Shown piece by piece: positions 47,306 through 59,787 of a DNA stretch of 64,000 nt. Source of the stretch: Prunus persica (Eukaryota; Streptophyta; Magnoliopsida; Rosales; Rosaceae). The stretch spans positions 4,849,606 to 4,913,605 of the forward strand of contig NC_034016.1 of NCBI RefSeq assembly GCF_000346465.2. Direction: 5' to 3'. Numbering within the stretch: position 1 is the stretch's first letter; each line of letters opens with the position of its first letter. Position numbers and translations under genes: made by a program. Under the pieces are notes generated by a model. It did no database searches. It worked only from the letters and a program-made list of their open reading frames with translations, and was not told where the DNA came from.

Positions 47306-47700
47306 TTTGAGTAAGGGTTTAATAAGGAGCCAAATGTGGTATAAGATGTTATGGCTTTTCATAGGTTTGCCAATGTGGCAAATGTTGAGAGTGAGTGAGT
47401 TAAGTGAAGAATAAAGCAGCTAAGGTCGCATTAAAAAAAATAAAGCAGCTAAGGTTTGTCTAGCTTGTGTTGTTTACCCATAATTATGTAGAAAAAATTG
47501 GTGTTTAAGCTGCTAGCTAGACGCGTTGGTGTCCCTTTTGCTGAAATTTGGTTTGTTAAATTGTTCGAACAAAAAAAAAAATTGTGTTTGTCAAGTTTTA
47601 GACAAAGGGGAGTCCTAGCTACATCTAATATTGAGTTTTTAACTTCGATGGTCCATAAACTTATACGTGATTTCATTTGATCTTCGAACATTTTTAAGGC

Positions 47701-47790
47701 AATTAGGCCTTTTAACTCGACCATTCATTGCAATTAGGTCTTTCAACTTGACCATCCATTGCAATTAGGTCTTTCAACTTGGCCGTCAAT
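47701..47790. repeat. 31-bp tandem repeat, three units
   Basis: The unit AATTAGG(C/T)CTTT(T/C)AACT followed by (C/T)GACCAT(T/C)CATTGC is repeated three times (47701, 47732, 47763), the last incomplete. Confidence 0.85.
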
Positions 47791-47984
47791 TTCAGGGTTA
47801 AAACAGTCAATTTAGACTAAAATAATTAAAAATTAATGTAAAATATTATAAATATTAGAAAATGAAAAATAATACAATATATTGAATCAGGACAAAAACC
47901 TCAACTATACAGACTAGGAAACTAAAATCAATTACAGAGGATTATTTGCATAATTGAGAGATCACGACTTCAGTTTCAGCTTTC

Positions 47985-48870
47985 CTTATACACCCCCGCC
48001 TAATGGACTCCAATCTTAGAACGGAGAAGGTGGAACCACTGGCGAGAAAGCGGCTTCGTCAAGGCATCAACTAACTGATCAAGAGTGGAAACATGAGCAA
48101 CCTTGAGATGGCCTTGAGCGACAAGATCACGGAAACATTGAAGATCAATGGTGATGTGTTTCCCATAGGAATGCAGAACAAGGTTCGCACAGAAGAAAGT
48201 AGCACCAATATTGTCACATGCAATCATAGGAGGGTAAGGGAGAGAGACTCCCAATTCACGAAGTTGTGCAACCAAGAGAGCTCCGCATCGGTGCAAGCAA
48301 CGACGCGATCACTCAGCCTCATTAATGGAGGAACGTGCAACAGATCGTTGTTTGCAGGAACTCCAAGATATCAAATTGCCCCAAGAAAAATTGGGTAAGT
48401 AGTGGAGGTGTCATCATCATAATTTCCCACCCAATCAGCATCAGAGAAAGCATGTAAAGATGAAGGCCATGATAAACAAATACCCCTGAGATAGCGAACC
48501 AGGCGTTTGAGAGTAGCCTAATAAAGCACAGATGACAGGTGCATAAATTGAGACAATTTGTTGACGGCAAAGATGATATCAGTTAAGACTCAGATATGGA
48601 AGACCACCAATAAGGCAGTGAAATTGAGTGGCATTAACGGTGGTTGCACCATCATGTAACACAATAGTAGTGGTGGTGGAAAGAGAAGTTGACACGTATG
48701 TCCTTGGCACCGTCCATGTGAGCTCAAATTAGAATATCTCGGATATATTTATGCTGAGACAAGAACATGCCAGATCGGTTAGGAAGAACTTCAACACCAA
48801 GGAAAAAAGGCAAGGGACCCAAGTCTATGCATGCAGACACATATGTGTCGGTCAAAACCCACTCTCCACG
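47985..48870 (-). pseudogene. degenerate Ty1-copia fragment between CYP78A copies
   Basis: The minus strand encodes the end of copia RNase H: VAQLRELGVSLPYPPMIACD, then CDNIGATFFCANLVLHSYGK and KHITIDLQCFRDLVAQG up to LVDALTKPLSRQWFHLLRSK. Upstream, broken reading frames continue to about 48870. Frame shifts and stops show it is dead. Confidence 0.75.
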
Positions 48871-49823
48871 CGACTCCCCATCAGCCATAGTTGTTATTTT
48901 ATTTTAATTTTTACATGACATTTTTATTTATTTTTCTATTTCGTCGTACAAAACCTAGGCACGCCTATTTAAAGCAAGCTTTCTCCTCCTCTCTGACCAC
49001 TAGTTACCCAATTCCTTCAATTGTAGCCGTTGTATATTTGGGAACAGAAAACTTGTTGAATGGTTTCTTTTTCCTGGTCATACTTGCATAATTTCTATCT
49101 CTAACCCTCTTAACCTGGGCTTTTTCTAGAGGAGGCATAGCATGGAAAAATGGCAGGAACCAAATGGGTCGGGTCTCGATACCCGGACCACGAGGCCTCC
49201 TTCTCTTTAGTAGTTTATTCAGCTTGAGCCATGGTCTGCCTCATCGTACCTTGGCTTGCATGGCTTCTAGCCATGCAGCCACTAAACTCATGGCCTTCAG
49301 TTTGGGCTCAACCCCTGCTGTAATCACTTCTGACCTTAATATTGCTAAAGAAATCTTAACCTCTTCCCACTTTGCCAACCGCCCCATTAAGAAATCCGCT
49401 AAGTGCCTCATATTCAGCCGTGCCATTGGTTTTGCACCAAATGGATCATACTGGAGACTTCTGAGAAAAATTGCGTCTGTTAATCTCTTCACTCCTAAAC
49501 GCATTTCAGCACATGAAGATGGACGACAGTTTGATTTTGCCATGATGTTGAGGTCCATTCATAATGAACAAACTCTTTGTGGAGTTGTTGGTCTAAGAAA
49601 ACATCTTCAAGCTGCTAATCTTAACAATATCATGAGCAAGGTGTTTGGTAAGAGGTATGATACTGCATGCAATAATGCTGAAGCCAGAGAGTTGCATGAG
49701 ATTGTTAGAGAAGGGTTTGAGCTTTTGGGAGCTTTCAATTGGTCTGATTATCTCCCATGGCTGAGCAGCTTTTATGATCCTTTTCGTATTAAGAATCGAT
49801 GTGCATCGCTCTTGTTCCTTGGT
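48836..49823 (+). pseudogene. truncated CYP78A duplicate
   Basis: This copy of 45255-46290 is about 94 percent identical by eye, starting in the promoter (the TATA box is kept). Lesions: about 55 bases around the start codon are deleted (no ATG), an in-frame TAA lies at 49089-49091 where the parent has TCA, and homology stops near 49823 inside exon 1, before the I-helix and heme loop. The long open frame 49164-49810 survives but encodes no catalytic core. Changes are scattered and many alter residues, consistent with loss of constraint. Confidence 0.93.
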
Positions 49824-50640
49824 GTAAGCCTTTTCTTCTTCCCAACCCGGCCGGCGGAAAAAAACTGTAACGTATCAAGGTCATACGCCCGGAGCAAAAT
49901 GGATTGTCATACAGCTGGTGTATTTCCACACGCCATAGATAGCATGGATTGGGAAAGAGTATGGCTGATTTATCACGCTTCAGTTGAAGTAGGTTTTATT
50001 TGTGACAACCTTCGTCATCGTCTTTCTTATACTAGTGGATTGAAGGTAGTTTACTTGCTTACTTGTTAATGTACTTGACCGGTATCAATTTAAATAGGTT
50101 TACTAAGAGTTTTACCTATTTGGAGAAGAACTTCGCTTAGCCTTTCTCTAGTAGTTCTTCCCCTCACTACGCTTCGCTTGACTCGAGTTGAGAAGAGTCA
50201 TATTCATATTCTTTTTTTAAACTCCCCGTAATGCGACGGATGCAAGCTAGACTTTGAAGTAAAAAATCCAAGATTTCATAGAAGAAGGAAAAATCGACGT
50301 GGTACAGGAAGCTCCTAAGAAGTTCAACGATAAAATGAGAGTTTTTAAGAACTCGCTCCCTAGTCACGCTCTGGTCTTAACATGCTGGGTCGAGGAAGTG
50401 TCTGATTTCCAACAGCCCCCTACCATCACTACAATTAAAGCTACTAATACTCTTTGGCTTTGTGAGGAAGATTCCTCCCACTGGATCATCATGACTGTTT
50501 TGCAAGTATCACCCGGAGGCAGCTAAACGGTGATTTCTCGAATAGCAACCCGTGATACAAATAAAAAGAGTACTGGTGTTACACGGGCTAGAACGAGTGA
50601 TTGATCTCCCATATCCCTTTCTCGAGGAGGAAGCTAAGAA
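49824..50640. other. unidentified DNA joined to the broken CYP78A copy
   Basis: Base composition is more balanced than the surrounding spacer, and words such as CCCTCACTACGCTTCGCTTG, CCCGGCCGGCGGAAAA and ATACGCCCGGAGCAAAATGG recall plant mitochondrial intergenic DNA. I cannot identify a gene in it. A nuclear insertion of organelle DNA is a hypothesis only. Confidence 0.3.
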
Positions 50641-52670
50641 AAAATGTAGCACCTTAGTTTGTTGTATATTAATTTACCTACCTAGAGGCATAGGTTGCTA
50701 AGAGAAAATGTAGGTAAATTCATGCACCTAAACACATAGGGGGTTAAATAGAGAGCAACATGTTATTTCCCTTTGAACAAATTAATTTCAAACAATAACA
50801 ATTATTAAATTTGAAAATTGGTATAAATAAAAGGAAATAAATAAGCCATCAATTTGAAAATTAAAATACGAAATGATCAAGTACTCAAAAAAGAGAGTAT
50901 ATTCTTGTTTTTTGTTTTTATAGGAACAACGAGTATATTCAAACCATACGATAGTAATTACACGAAGCTTTAATTAATTTTTTTTAAATAAGGAAAAAAA
51001 AAAGACCCATTAAATCCTTGGAAATCTATACAAAATTGAAACACAATTAATCGGCATTGAATTGCAGCTAATATCTAAAACAAATCATGTTAAAAATATA
51101 AGCAAGGGTATTATAGGAATTTAAAAATAAATATAACAATTAATACATTAAGCTTGATTAGAAAACTTGATGAGTTGGATCCTAGTCATCGGGTTTTTCT
51201 TATAAAAATTGGGTTTATTTTTAGAAAAATAAAACGATGGGCTGTAGCTTGTAGGTAAGAAAATATTTTTTTTATTTATTAAAAGCGATAATAATTTTAT
51301 TGATAACACAGAAAAAAGTACAGAGCAGTTGCAATGCCAAATATGAGTACATCATCTCCAGTGACCAAATACAAAACTAAATTGGTTTGATCTGGAGAGA
51401 ATTATGCATGCCAAAAAAACCTAAAACCTCTAATTTCATTAGACAAGCACCTGTATTCAGACCTACAATATAGATCCACTGAGCAACGGGAGTAATGGCA
51501 AATCCGCATCGAAAAGTCGAATACTAAATATAAACATCAACAAACTCTTATTGAGTTTCTGAGAATTATTAGACTAAAATCAACACAGAAACAAGGATGT
51601 CGCACCACATCCTCTCTAGCAAACCAAAGAGACTCGTAGCACCAACATGACTAAACCTCTTATTTTGCACAGGCAAAACCCAATCTCACACAAGCCGGCA
51701 ACAATCACTTTTCCAACTCCAAACACTGAACTGGAGCAAAATCCATATGAGTGGACCAAAAGTTGCAACAAAATCATGGCGCCTACTGTGGATTGCAGTA
51801 CTTGCTTCAAAAACACAACGAAAACCAAAGAAAAAGGCTGGGTCGACAACATCATACTACAACCATCCCAGCAATAGCAAGACACATCCAAGAACAACAA
51901 AAGTCACCAAGTACCTACAACAGAAAACACACAAACAAACAAACAAAAGACAAGATCTAGATAGATTTGAGCAAGAGGACCCAAAATCCAAAATAATCTA
52001 GGGAGAGAAGATGAGAGGGGAAGAAAACTAGGAAAGGAGAAAGGGAGATGAGGAGAGAAAGATGGAAGATGGGGAAGCCGCGGTGGTTATAGTGCTAGCT
52101 CATAGTTTCACCTTCAGAAAGAGTTTAGGGTTTTATTTATTTATTTATTTTTTGGTATGTAAGAAAATATTAATTTGAAGGGGAAGAGTCAAATTTACAA
52201 TTTTTTTTAAATAATAACAAATCGATGTGAGGCTACAGACAATAGGGTTTTTTAATTTCTTGTTTTATTGAGAAAACTCCAAATCTCAACAACAATGGAG
52301 GATGAGGATGGGTAGATTTGATAGAGGAAGAAGGGAGCAACAATGGAGGATGGGGATAGGTAGATTTGATAGAGGAAGAAGGGAGCGTTGTAGACAAAAA
52401 GTCCAGGGATGATAGGGCTTTCTTTCTTCTTCTTTTTGGGTGTAGTTTTTAATAATTATTAAAAAGAGAAATATATAAAAACAAAATCCACATGGTAATA
52501 TTTATTAATTGACATGACATTACCAAAATCTCAGTGCAGCTGGATATTATTGAGGACAATCATGTTGAATACAGTTGATTGAGTATTAATCTTGAGCATT
52601 TGAATATTTCGTGTTTTATTCGGATTTGAATTTTTTATTTGTAAAATAATGGATAATTTTTATTTTATTT
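50641..52670. other. spacer with a transcript-like relic
   Basis: Minus-strand text at about 51290-52080 has a CT-rich leader, a body with one 94-codon frame and an end like a poly(A) signal (CTGTGTTATCAATAAAATT), suggesting the 3' end of a LINE or a processed transcript. I recognise no protein family in it. Confidence 0.25.
52290..52385. repeat. 48-bp tandem repeat, two units
   Basis: CAACAATGGAGGATG(A/G)GGAT then (G/A)GGTAGATTTGATAGAGG and AAGAAGGGAG is repeated once at a 48-base period with two substitutions. Confidence 0.9.
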
Positions 52671-52674
52671 TTAA

Positions 52675-52795
52675 TTAGTACAAGCGATTAGAGAAAGGGA
52701 ATTTACAAAAATATTCATTAGTTGCATGTGGGTTTCGAACCTCTGCCCACATGAGTGAAGAGGTGAAAGAACTCAACCAAGCTATACTCCACTTG
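52675..52795 (-). mobile_element. tRNA-derived SINE, minus strand
   Basis: On the minus strand TATAGCTTGGTTGAG gives an A-box and AGAGGTTCGAAACCCAC a near-perfect B-box about 40 bases later, followed by a T/A-rich tail region. It does not fold as a functional tRNA. Confidence 0.65.
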
Positions 52796-52869
52796 ATGAA
52801 TAATCTTAAAAGAAAAGAAACATAAAATGTTAGCATAAACAATTGTGAAACACATCAACTGGCTCTCTA

Positions 52870-53070
52870 GACTTTTTCACTGACCTGGAAGACTCTCTAG
52901 ACTTTTACAATCTTTAAGATTCAAGGAATAAACCTTTTGAGAACAGGAGAATTCAGTCTCATGCAATTTCTCATTTCTAATAAATAAAGTCTTGTCAGGT
53001 GTTCGACTGACAAAGGAAGTATATTTTCACAAGTAAACAAAAAGACACCAAACGCAAAAGAAAAGGGGCA
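52870..53070 (-). pseudogene. scrambled LRR relic of a TNL gene
   Basis: The minus-strand frames give ENILPLSVEHLTRLYLLEMR and NLKDCKSLESLPGQ. These match ENIPLSVERLTKLSSLDLRN and NLENCRSLKSLPSQ of the neighbouring TNL, but here they occur in the opposite order and in different frames. A direct repeat (AAAATGTTAGCATAAACAATT, about 52826 and 53073) brackets the relic. Confidence 0.7.
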
Positions 53071-53210
53071 TAAAATGTTAGCATAAACAATTATGAAACA
53101 CATCTACTGGCTCACAGAAATTGAGATTGTGACTGAGAGACTATCTTGAGAGAAGTATCATACCATATTAGCCTCTAAGACTATTTAGGGGCATCCAGTG
53201 ATCAAAACTT

Positions 53211-56200
53211 TCATATTCTTCGAAATCTTTTGAATTCTGATTCCTCATGAAAACTACTACTTCCATATAGTCCTTTCCACTCACAGTGATTGTAATTTGG
53301 CTGGACAATGGCACCTTGCAGAGATGTAGAGTTTTCATCATGATGGACATTTGTAGCCTCATAAGGTGAAATCGTGCGGCTGGAATGGGTCAACATTCTG
53401 TTGAACTCTTCAACGTCTTGTTCATACACCAAACGGGCACCACACTTCTTTACCAAGCTGGGGCCTGAGCTCTTGAATGAAAATATTAACTGATTGCAGC
53501 TGTGTTGCCACTCATTCCCAAATGTTAAATCACGAGAGATGTACAATAGCCAAAGATGATCTGACAAAGGCTGGACATTAGTTACTAATAGAGGTGCAGG
53601 ATACTGTTCTTTCCCATTGACTTTCAAAAAACAATTGAGCTCCCATCCACTGCCAAATACTTCAAAAACAGTGCACAGAGCATATCCCTTCCACTTATTA
53701 TCATGCCAACGCGGAGTTAGCTGTACACTTACTGAAGACCCCACTCTTTGATGGCTGAACCATGAAGGAATTTCAGTTCCAGGAATTACAATTTCATATC
53801 TATCGCCAGGATATGGAACTCTCTGCACAATATACACTACGACGTTAAACACACACACACACAGAGAGAGAGAGAGGGAGGGAGAGATACACACACACAC
53901 ACACACACAGAGACAGAGAGAGACAGAGAACCTTAAGGTATCTTTTGAGCATACTAAATGCTATTTTCTTGCAGCCTCCTTTGTCAACCAACCCAATGCA
54001 ATTGATGAAATTGAAACATGAGGACTTCAGTCTGTCCAAATTTGACGGATATTGCAACGTTTTGAGTGAAGTACAACCATCGGCCATTACTTCTAAAGTT
54101 ATATATGATGAAAGGACCGGAAGCTGTTGAAGACTCTTGCAATCACTCAAGTATAAGTTCTCAAGCTTAGAAAGTAGGCTAATGGTTATAGGAAGGCTAT
54201 GAAAATTGTTTCCGCTTAAGTTCAAAGATACTAAAGAGGATAAGCAGCTTATATCATCAGGGATTGCTCCTTCAACAAGATTTGAATCACTTAGATCTAA
54301 TTCAGTTAAAGAACGAAGCCCAGATAGAGAAGGCAAGAAGGAATTCATATGCTGACGGCTCTTCATTGGCCTTAATCGAAAAGGGAGAGCCATATGCCAT
54401 GGTTGTCGTGACGGCCCTTTTGGTCCACGAAAAAATAATGATTTAAGGTTCAAAAGGACAATGGAAGACGGCCATTCTTTAATAGCAGTTCCAGTTAAAT
54501 CAATCTTCTCCAAACACCGTAGTTCCCCAAAGCTTTCAGGCAGTGCGTCAAGATTTGAGCATCCAGAAAGACGAAGACTTTGAAGAGACGTCAATTTGCC
54601 AATGTTACTTGGAAGACAACGAAGATTTATGCAATTTCTCAAATCCAAAGAAGAAAGTTTAGTCAGGCGTTCGACAGACAAAGGTATATTTTCAGTTGCA
54701 GTCCCATCCAAGGAAATATCCAACAAATGCTTCATATGTCCCCCAAACTCGGGAATCTTTTTAACATTTGAGCAACCAGAAAGAATAAGACTTTCAAGAT
54801 ATTCCATTGCAATCTGACTTGGAAGACTCTTTAGACTTCTGCAATTTTCAAGATTTAAGGAAATCAGCCTTTTGAGAACTCCTGTGGATGGGTGAATCTC
54901 AACTAGACGTTTACATCCCTTAAAACATAATCTCTCAAGATTTGGGACGCTTGTAAGATCTGGGATTTCTGTCAAATTTAGAGAATGACGAAGATCGATG
55001 ACTTTCAAGCCGAAAAAATTCTGTATTGAGTTATAAGAAATGAAGAATAATTAGATTTTTTTTAAGAAAAGAAAGAAAGAAAAAAAAAATGCTTTAGTTG
55101 TAAACACCTGTTTTCCATTACAAAGCAGTTGAATGCTACAATCATGCATGCTGAGTTCGGAAATGTTCTCCGGCTGGAAACCTGTTGGGAGAGATTTTAA
55201 AGGATGTTCACTCCATTCAAGAAACCCCAAGGAATTAGAAAAACAGTTGAGGCCTTGTGGATCACGGATCTTAAGGAGACTAAGATTAACCAGATGAGAA
55301 AAGGCTCTGAAATCCCACTGTGCCTCTTTAGATTCACGCAAGTCCAGGGATATGCCATGAACTGCCGTGGTCCCCGAATAACGAACAATAAAAAGTGAAT
55401 TGCATAATATAATAAAGGATAACTGGTCCAAAGATCACAGATCACAAGGAGATGAAGATTAGTATTATCAATCGTCTGTTTTGTATATTCTGTTGATTGC
55501 TAGATTTATCTGTACTTTGTATATCCATATATAAGTTCTTACCGAATCATTGGTCCACAACCTGCTGCGTTTGCCAGGTTCTGTAGCTTGTTGACGAACA
55601 ATTTCCCATCCCATATCTTGTAACAAATCATGCATCCAAACCTTGTTATGTGAGATTGTCAACAGAGACTTCTCAATAAGAACATCCATAACACTACGCG
55701 AGCAAAAGCCCATATTGTCTAGCATTTCAACTACTTGATCTTTGCACTTTCCTTTAAAGAAGCATGCGATATCAACGAAAACATCTTTTTCCTGCTCGTC
55801 TAATCCATCATAACTTATTTTAAGGGTATCCATAACATCTCCCTTGTAAACCTCCTTCAGTTTATACAATGCGCTGCTCCATGCATCTTGACCTCTTTTA
55901 TACAAAAATGATCCCAGCACTTTAAGAGCTAATGGGAGTCCCTTGGCATAATTCAAGAAACTTATTGACAGATCTGTAAATTTTTTATCTGGATAATCTC
56001 TTTTAAAGGCTCTCCAGCTAAAAAGTTGAAGAGCATCATCTTCATTTAACTCCTGCACTTTAAATCTTCTTTCCACACCATGTGCAATTAGCAGTTGTTC
56101 ATTTACAGTTGTAATAAGGATTCTGCTCCCCGGACCAAACCAATCTTGATTTCCACATAATTTATCTAACTGACTTATATGGTCCACATCATCGAGAATG

Positions 56201-57241
56201 AGAAGAACCTTCTTTTGGCTTAACTTATTCATTAGGGCTTCTTCATGAATGCCCCCATCTTCTGTATCTCTATTCAAAAGGCTCTTGGAAAGGCTTTTTT
56301 GTAGACTGACTAGACCATTTGTCTCAGAATCCTCTCTAACACCGCCAAGAAAGCTTGTGACTTCATATTTATGACGAATTCTTTCGTAAAGCATCTTCGC
56401 AATGGTTGTCTTACCTATTCCATTCATCCCCCATATCCCTATATAGAGAACATCTTCTGACCTTGCATCTAAAAGCAAATCCAGTTGTTCTAATCTTGAA
56501 TCAATTCCAACCAGCTTTTCTTGAGAGTCAGGACGTACTCTAGATAGTATGCATGCAACAATTTCTTTGATGAGCTCTGGTTCATCGCTACAAGGAAGAA
56601 AAGAAAGTGATCGGAATGTGATCGAATATGAGTAAAAGAAATGAAGTGAAGATGCTGCAAGAGTTAGTATGAGGCTATTGGATGTATATCAAGCAAATTG
56701 CACAATCTAACGAAAGAAAGAATTAATGTTACCAACTATCCTCTGAAATCCACCCAGAAATACTAGCAACTTCTTTTAACGCAGCTCTCCATCGCACCAC
56801 CTTCTCAGTTTCATGCTTAAACCTTTTTTCAAGGCCAACGAAGGCTGCCGCTAAAGTACCCCTTTGCTTTCGTAAATCAGAAGGATCCACATCATAGAAT
56901 ATTGGTAGAACTGAATCTCTCGCTTGAGAGCATTCAAGAATTTTTGAAAGTTCATCCAGGCACCATGTTGAACAAGCATAATTCTCAGAGATCACAACGA
57001 TGGAAATTCTTGATTCTTTAATTGCTGATAAGAGTTGTGCAGAAATCTCTTCTCCTCTTTGACGTTCTGAGTCTGAGTCACAAGTGAAAGTCTTAATTCC
57101 TTGACGTAGCAGTGATTCATATAAATGGGCTGTAAAACCCTTGCGGGTGTCTACCCCCCTAAAACTGAAAAAGACATCATATTTCCATGGACGAGCTGAA
57201 GGAAGAGGTGATGAACAGGCTCTCTTTGTTGTCAATTCCAT
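53211..57241 (-). CDS. TIR-NBS-LRR disease resistance protein, 5 exons, about 1189 aa
   Basis: Exons (minus): 57241-56733, 56587-55543, 55422-55108, 55020-53932, 53822-53211 (3570 nt). The TIR domain is about 19-165 (YDVFFSFRGVDTRKGF; WCLDEL holds the conserved catalytic Glu of TIR NADases). NB-ARC motifs: P-loop GMNGIGKTT (223-231), kinase 2 VLLILDDVDH (297-306), RNBS-B GSRILITT, GLPL (386-389), RNBS-D FVDIACFFKG, MHD (488-490). LRRs run from about 625 to 950, and a C-terminal jelly-roll (C-JID) region starts at RVPYPGDRYEIVIPGTEIPSWF. In the family, ligand binding leads to oligomerisation, NAD cleavage and EDS1-dependent defence. The start of exon 3 is weak: the only in-frame acceptor adds an odd hydrophobic stretch before GTTAVHG, so about 18 residues there are uncertain. 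Confidence 0.88.
53850..53925. repeat. mixed (CA)n/(GA)n microsatellite in TNL intron 4
   Basis: Alternating CA and GA runs fill most of the 109-bp last intron. Length change here could disturb splicing. Confidence 0.9.
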
Positions 57242-58210
57242 TTAAGACTAGTTTCTCGATTCTGCCAACGAACCGGAGATGGTGTCAAAGCAATCTGCTG
57301 GAGAAAGTGCAATTATAAGACTAGTTTTTCTGAGTCGCTTCAATCATTTTTCTTAGTAAAATCAAATAATCTTACCCACCCAAAAAAAAAAAAACCTAAA
57401 ATTACATCAGCCAACCCCTAGACTCAGAAAGGGCAGATTAAATACAAATGGTATAAATAGCTGTGAGCAAAATTAGAGAATAGAGAAGAACTCAACTTAA
57501 GCGACCAGAGAAACACAACCGCCTTGCTGGGATTCTGGTATGCAGATGCTCAAGTCAATGGGTGAGGAAGCGAGGCGGGGTCATATGATCAATAGAAAAA
57601 GCGAACATACTCGGGACGCCTGTCTCACTCGGATCTAGAAACATCCTTCGATCTAGCGGACAAAACAAAACTATTTTGCTACGATGAAATTTTTTTAAAT
57701 CTTATTCACTTGTCGCAATGTCATTGGAAATGTGGGATGTCACTTTTCTTCCACGTCATCAATAACAGCGACATGGATTATTTTAATGTGTACATGGTTA
57801 ATGGCTACATAAGAGTTATTAATATCAAACAAAAAAGGAATCAAGAACAATGACAAGAGGCGATAATTTCACAGATTTTATCAATTAAAAGGACAATACT
57901 TCCCCATCCCACTGACAGGACAAATGGGTGAGGAAACGAGGCGGGTCATATAATAAACCGACGATTTTATTATTTTTTGGGACAAATTACAGTAAATTCT
58001 CTAATTTATAAGGTCATTTATGAGTTTATACCTGATTTTGGAGACATTTATTAGTACATACTTAACGTCGCGGAAACTCTATAATTTGCCCTCTCTGTTA
58101 ACCAAACTGTTAGTAAGTCTGTTAAATGCTGACGTGTCAAAAATGTGACTCATTTTTTGATGATGTGGACTTCCATGTGGATGAAAAAATTAATAAAAAA
58201 ATTATATATA
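57242..58210. other. TNL upstream region and spacer
   Basis: No gene is seen. The text at about 57970-58140 (ACAGTAAATTCTCTAA ... CTCTGTTAACCAAACTGTTAG) resembles one arm of a Mutator-like MITE such as the one at 138-660. Confidence 0.4.
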
Positions 58211-58481
58211 TGTAACACCCCGACTCCAAATTAAACTCCTTATTTAAATTATTTAAGGGAAAATACAAATTTACACTTGAGATAGGGGTATTTTGGTCAT
58301 TTTCTTACCCGGAGAGAGTTTGGGGCAGTGACTAGTATTTTTGGATAGATTGTACTGAGAGGAGTTCGTAGACACGTAGTGGGCTCGAATCGGAGTTGTA
58401 ACGAGAGAGATATGGTCAAAAGAAACCCAGTGGCACAACCGTAATTATTTCGAAATGAGATTTTTATAAAAAAATCAGATT

Positions 58482-58567
<86 letters not shown>

Positions 58568-59787
58568 CCGCGTGGTCTCTCTCTCTCCTTTCTCTCGCGC
58601 GGGACGGCAGCCGGCCATGTTTTGGCCGGCCGTGCTTTCCTCCGGCCACCGATGACGACGGGGCTGGTACCAAAATGATCGGACCGTCGTCTTCTTCCAA
58701 CCCCAGCAGGCTCCCACCTCCAGCCGCCGCGGTTTCGCTGAAAAATGGAGAAGAAGCGGCGGGTGTCGTCTGAACTTCTCCGCTGTCGATCTCCTTCCTC
58801 CGGCCACCGATTCCGACGAGTGAGGCATGGTTTCTCACCTACTTTTCATGCTCTAGCTGCCTATTGGGTAGGATTTGATCGATTCTTAGCGTAGGTAATT
58901 CGATTTACGAATTGAAATTCGGCTGGTTTTGGGATCGCGATTCCGGCCACTTCTGGTCAGTTTTTGTGGTAGGTCTAAGAACAAAAGTGGCTCCAAATAG
59001 GGTGTTACACCTAGGGTAGGAGTTTGGAGCCGTGGTTTTGAAATTTTCCGGCGATGCGTAATCGCTTTGGGCACCCAACGCTGTCGGCCCGTGTGACGGA
59101 GCGTGGGAGAGGGTAGTGGAGTTGCAATGTATCTCAATGAGATCCTTAGGTTGTCACGAGTGCGTAGGATTTCACGGATCTCAATTCGGACGTCGTTTGA
59201 CTATCGAACGGACGATCGCATATTGCGTGTTATTCGGGTTCGATAGGTTGGGACCGTTGGATGGTCTCAAATTTAATATATGTTAATCTAGGTATTTCTA
59301 GGATCGGGTAGGAATTCACGGATCGTGAATCGGAGCCCCGGATGTTCCGATTAAATAATTTAAAGTTTATGTTTTATAATAACCGTCAGATTGTGCGATC
59401 GTGAGTGATCCGACCGTCCAATCTGGACCAAACTTGCAGGACGAGTGTTCTATACCTTGTAGAACCTATAGGAACTTTCGGATCAGAATTTGGAGTTCGT
59501 GGGCCCCGTAGGCCTGTTTGACTCTTGGTTGACCGTGAGTCTCCCAGAGTAGCCTCACTTTTCCAGGGGAGATTATCGGGTGCTAGACTATTGTTGAGGT
59601 TTACACAATATTAGAAGTAAATTATATATATATATATATATGTTTGTATAAGAATACAAAAGAGTCTAGAATGTCAGTTTGAAGTGCTATACGCACTACC
59701 TTAGGTACCTCCCATAATTTTGGTTACACTATAAGTATCACCTTGTGAAAGTTAGGTCCCACGTGGTGTAGGTTATCCGGCGTGTGG
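58211..59787 (+). mobile_element. LTR-like repeat, copy A (truncated)
   Basis: It starts TGTAACACCCCGAC and shares a block with copies B and C: GTGACTAGTATTTTTGGATAG, ACACGTAGTGGGCTCGAATC, GAGAGATATGGTCAAAAGAA, then a (CT)n tract and CTCCGGCCACC-rich DNA. It stops inside the first minisatellite unit (CACGTGGTGTAGGTTATCCG), where copy B begins. It has no reading frame of a known retroelement. Confidence 0.75.
58489..58566. repeat. (CT)n microsatellite in copy A
   Basis: A CT run of about 31 units with minor interruption at the end. A shorter version lies at the same position in copy B (about 60044-60075), and only remnants remain in copy C. Confidence 0.9.

Noticed and set aside
58475..58838. 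Long open frames of 117 codons on the minus strand across the (CT)n tract of copy A
   Set aside because: Half of each frame is the microsatellite read as Arg-Glu repeats, and the other half is not kept in frame in copies B and C. Coding is unlikely.
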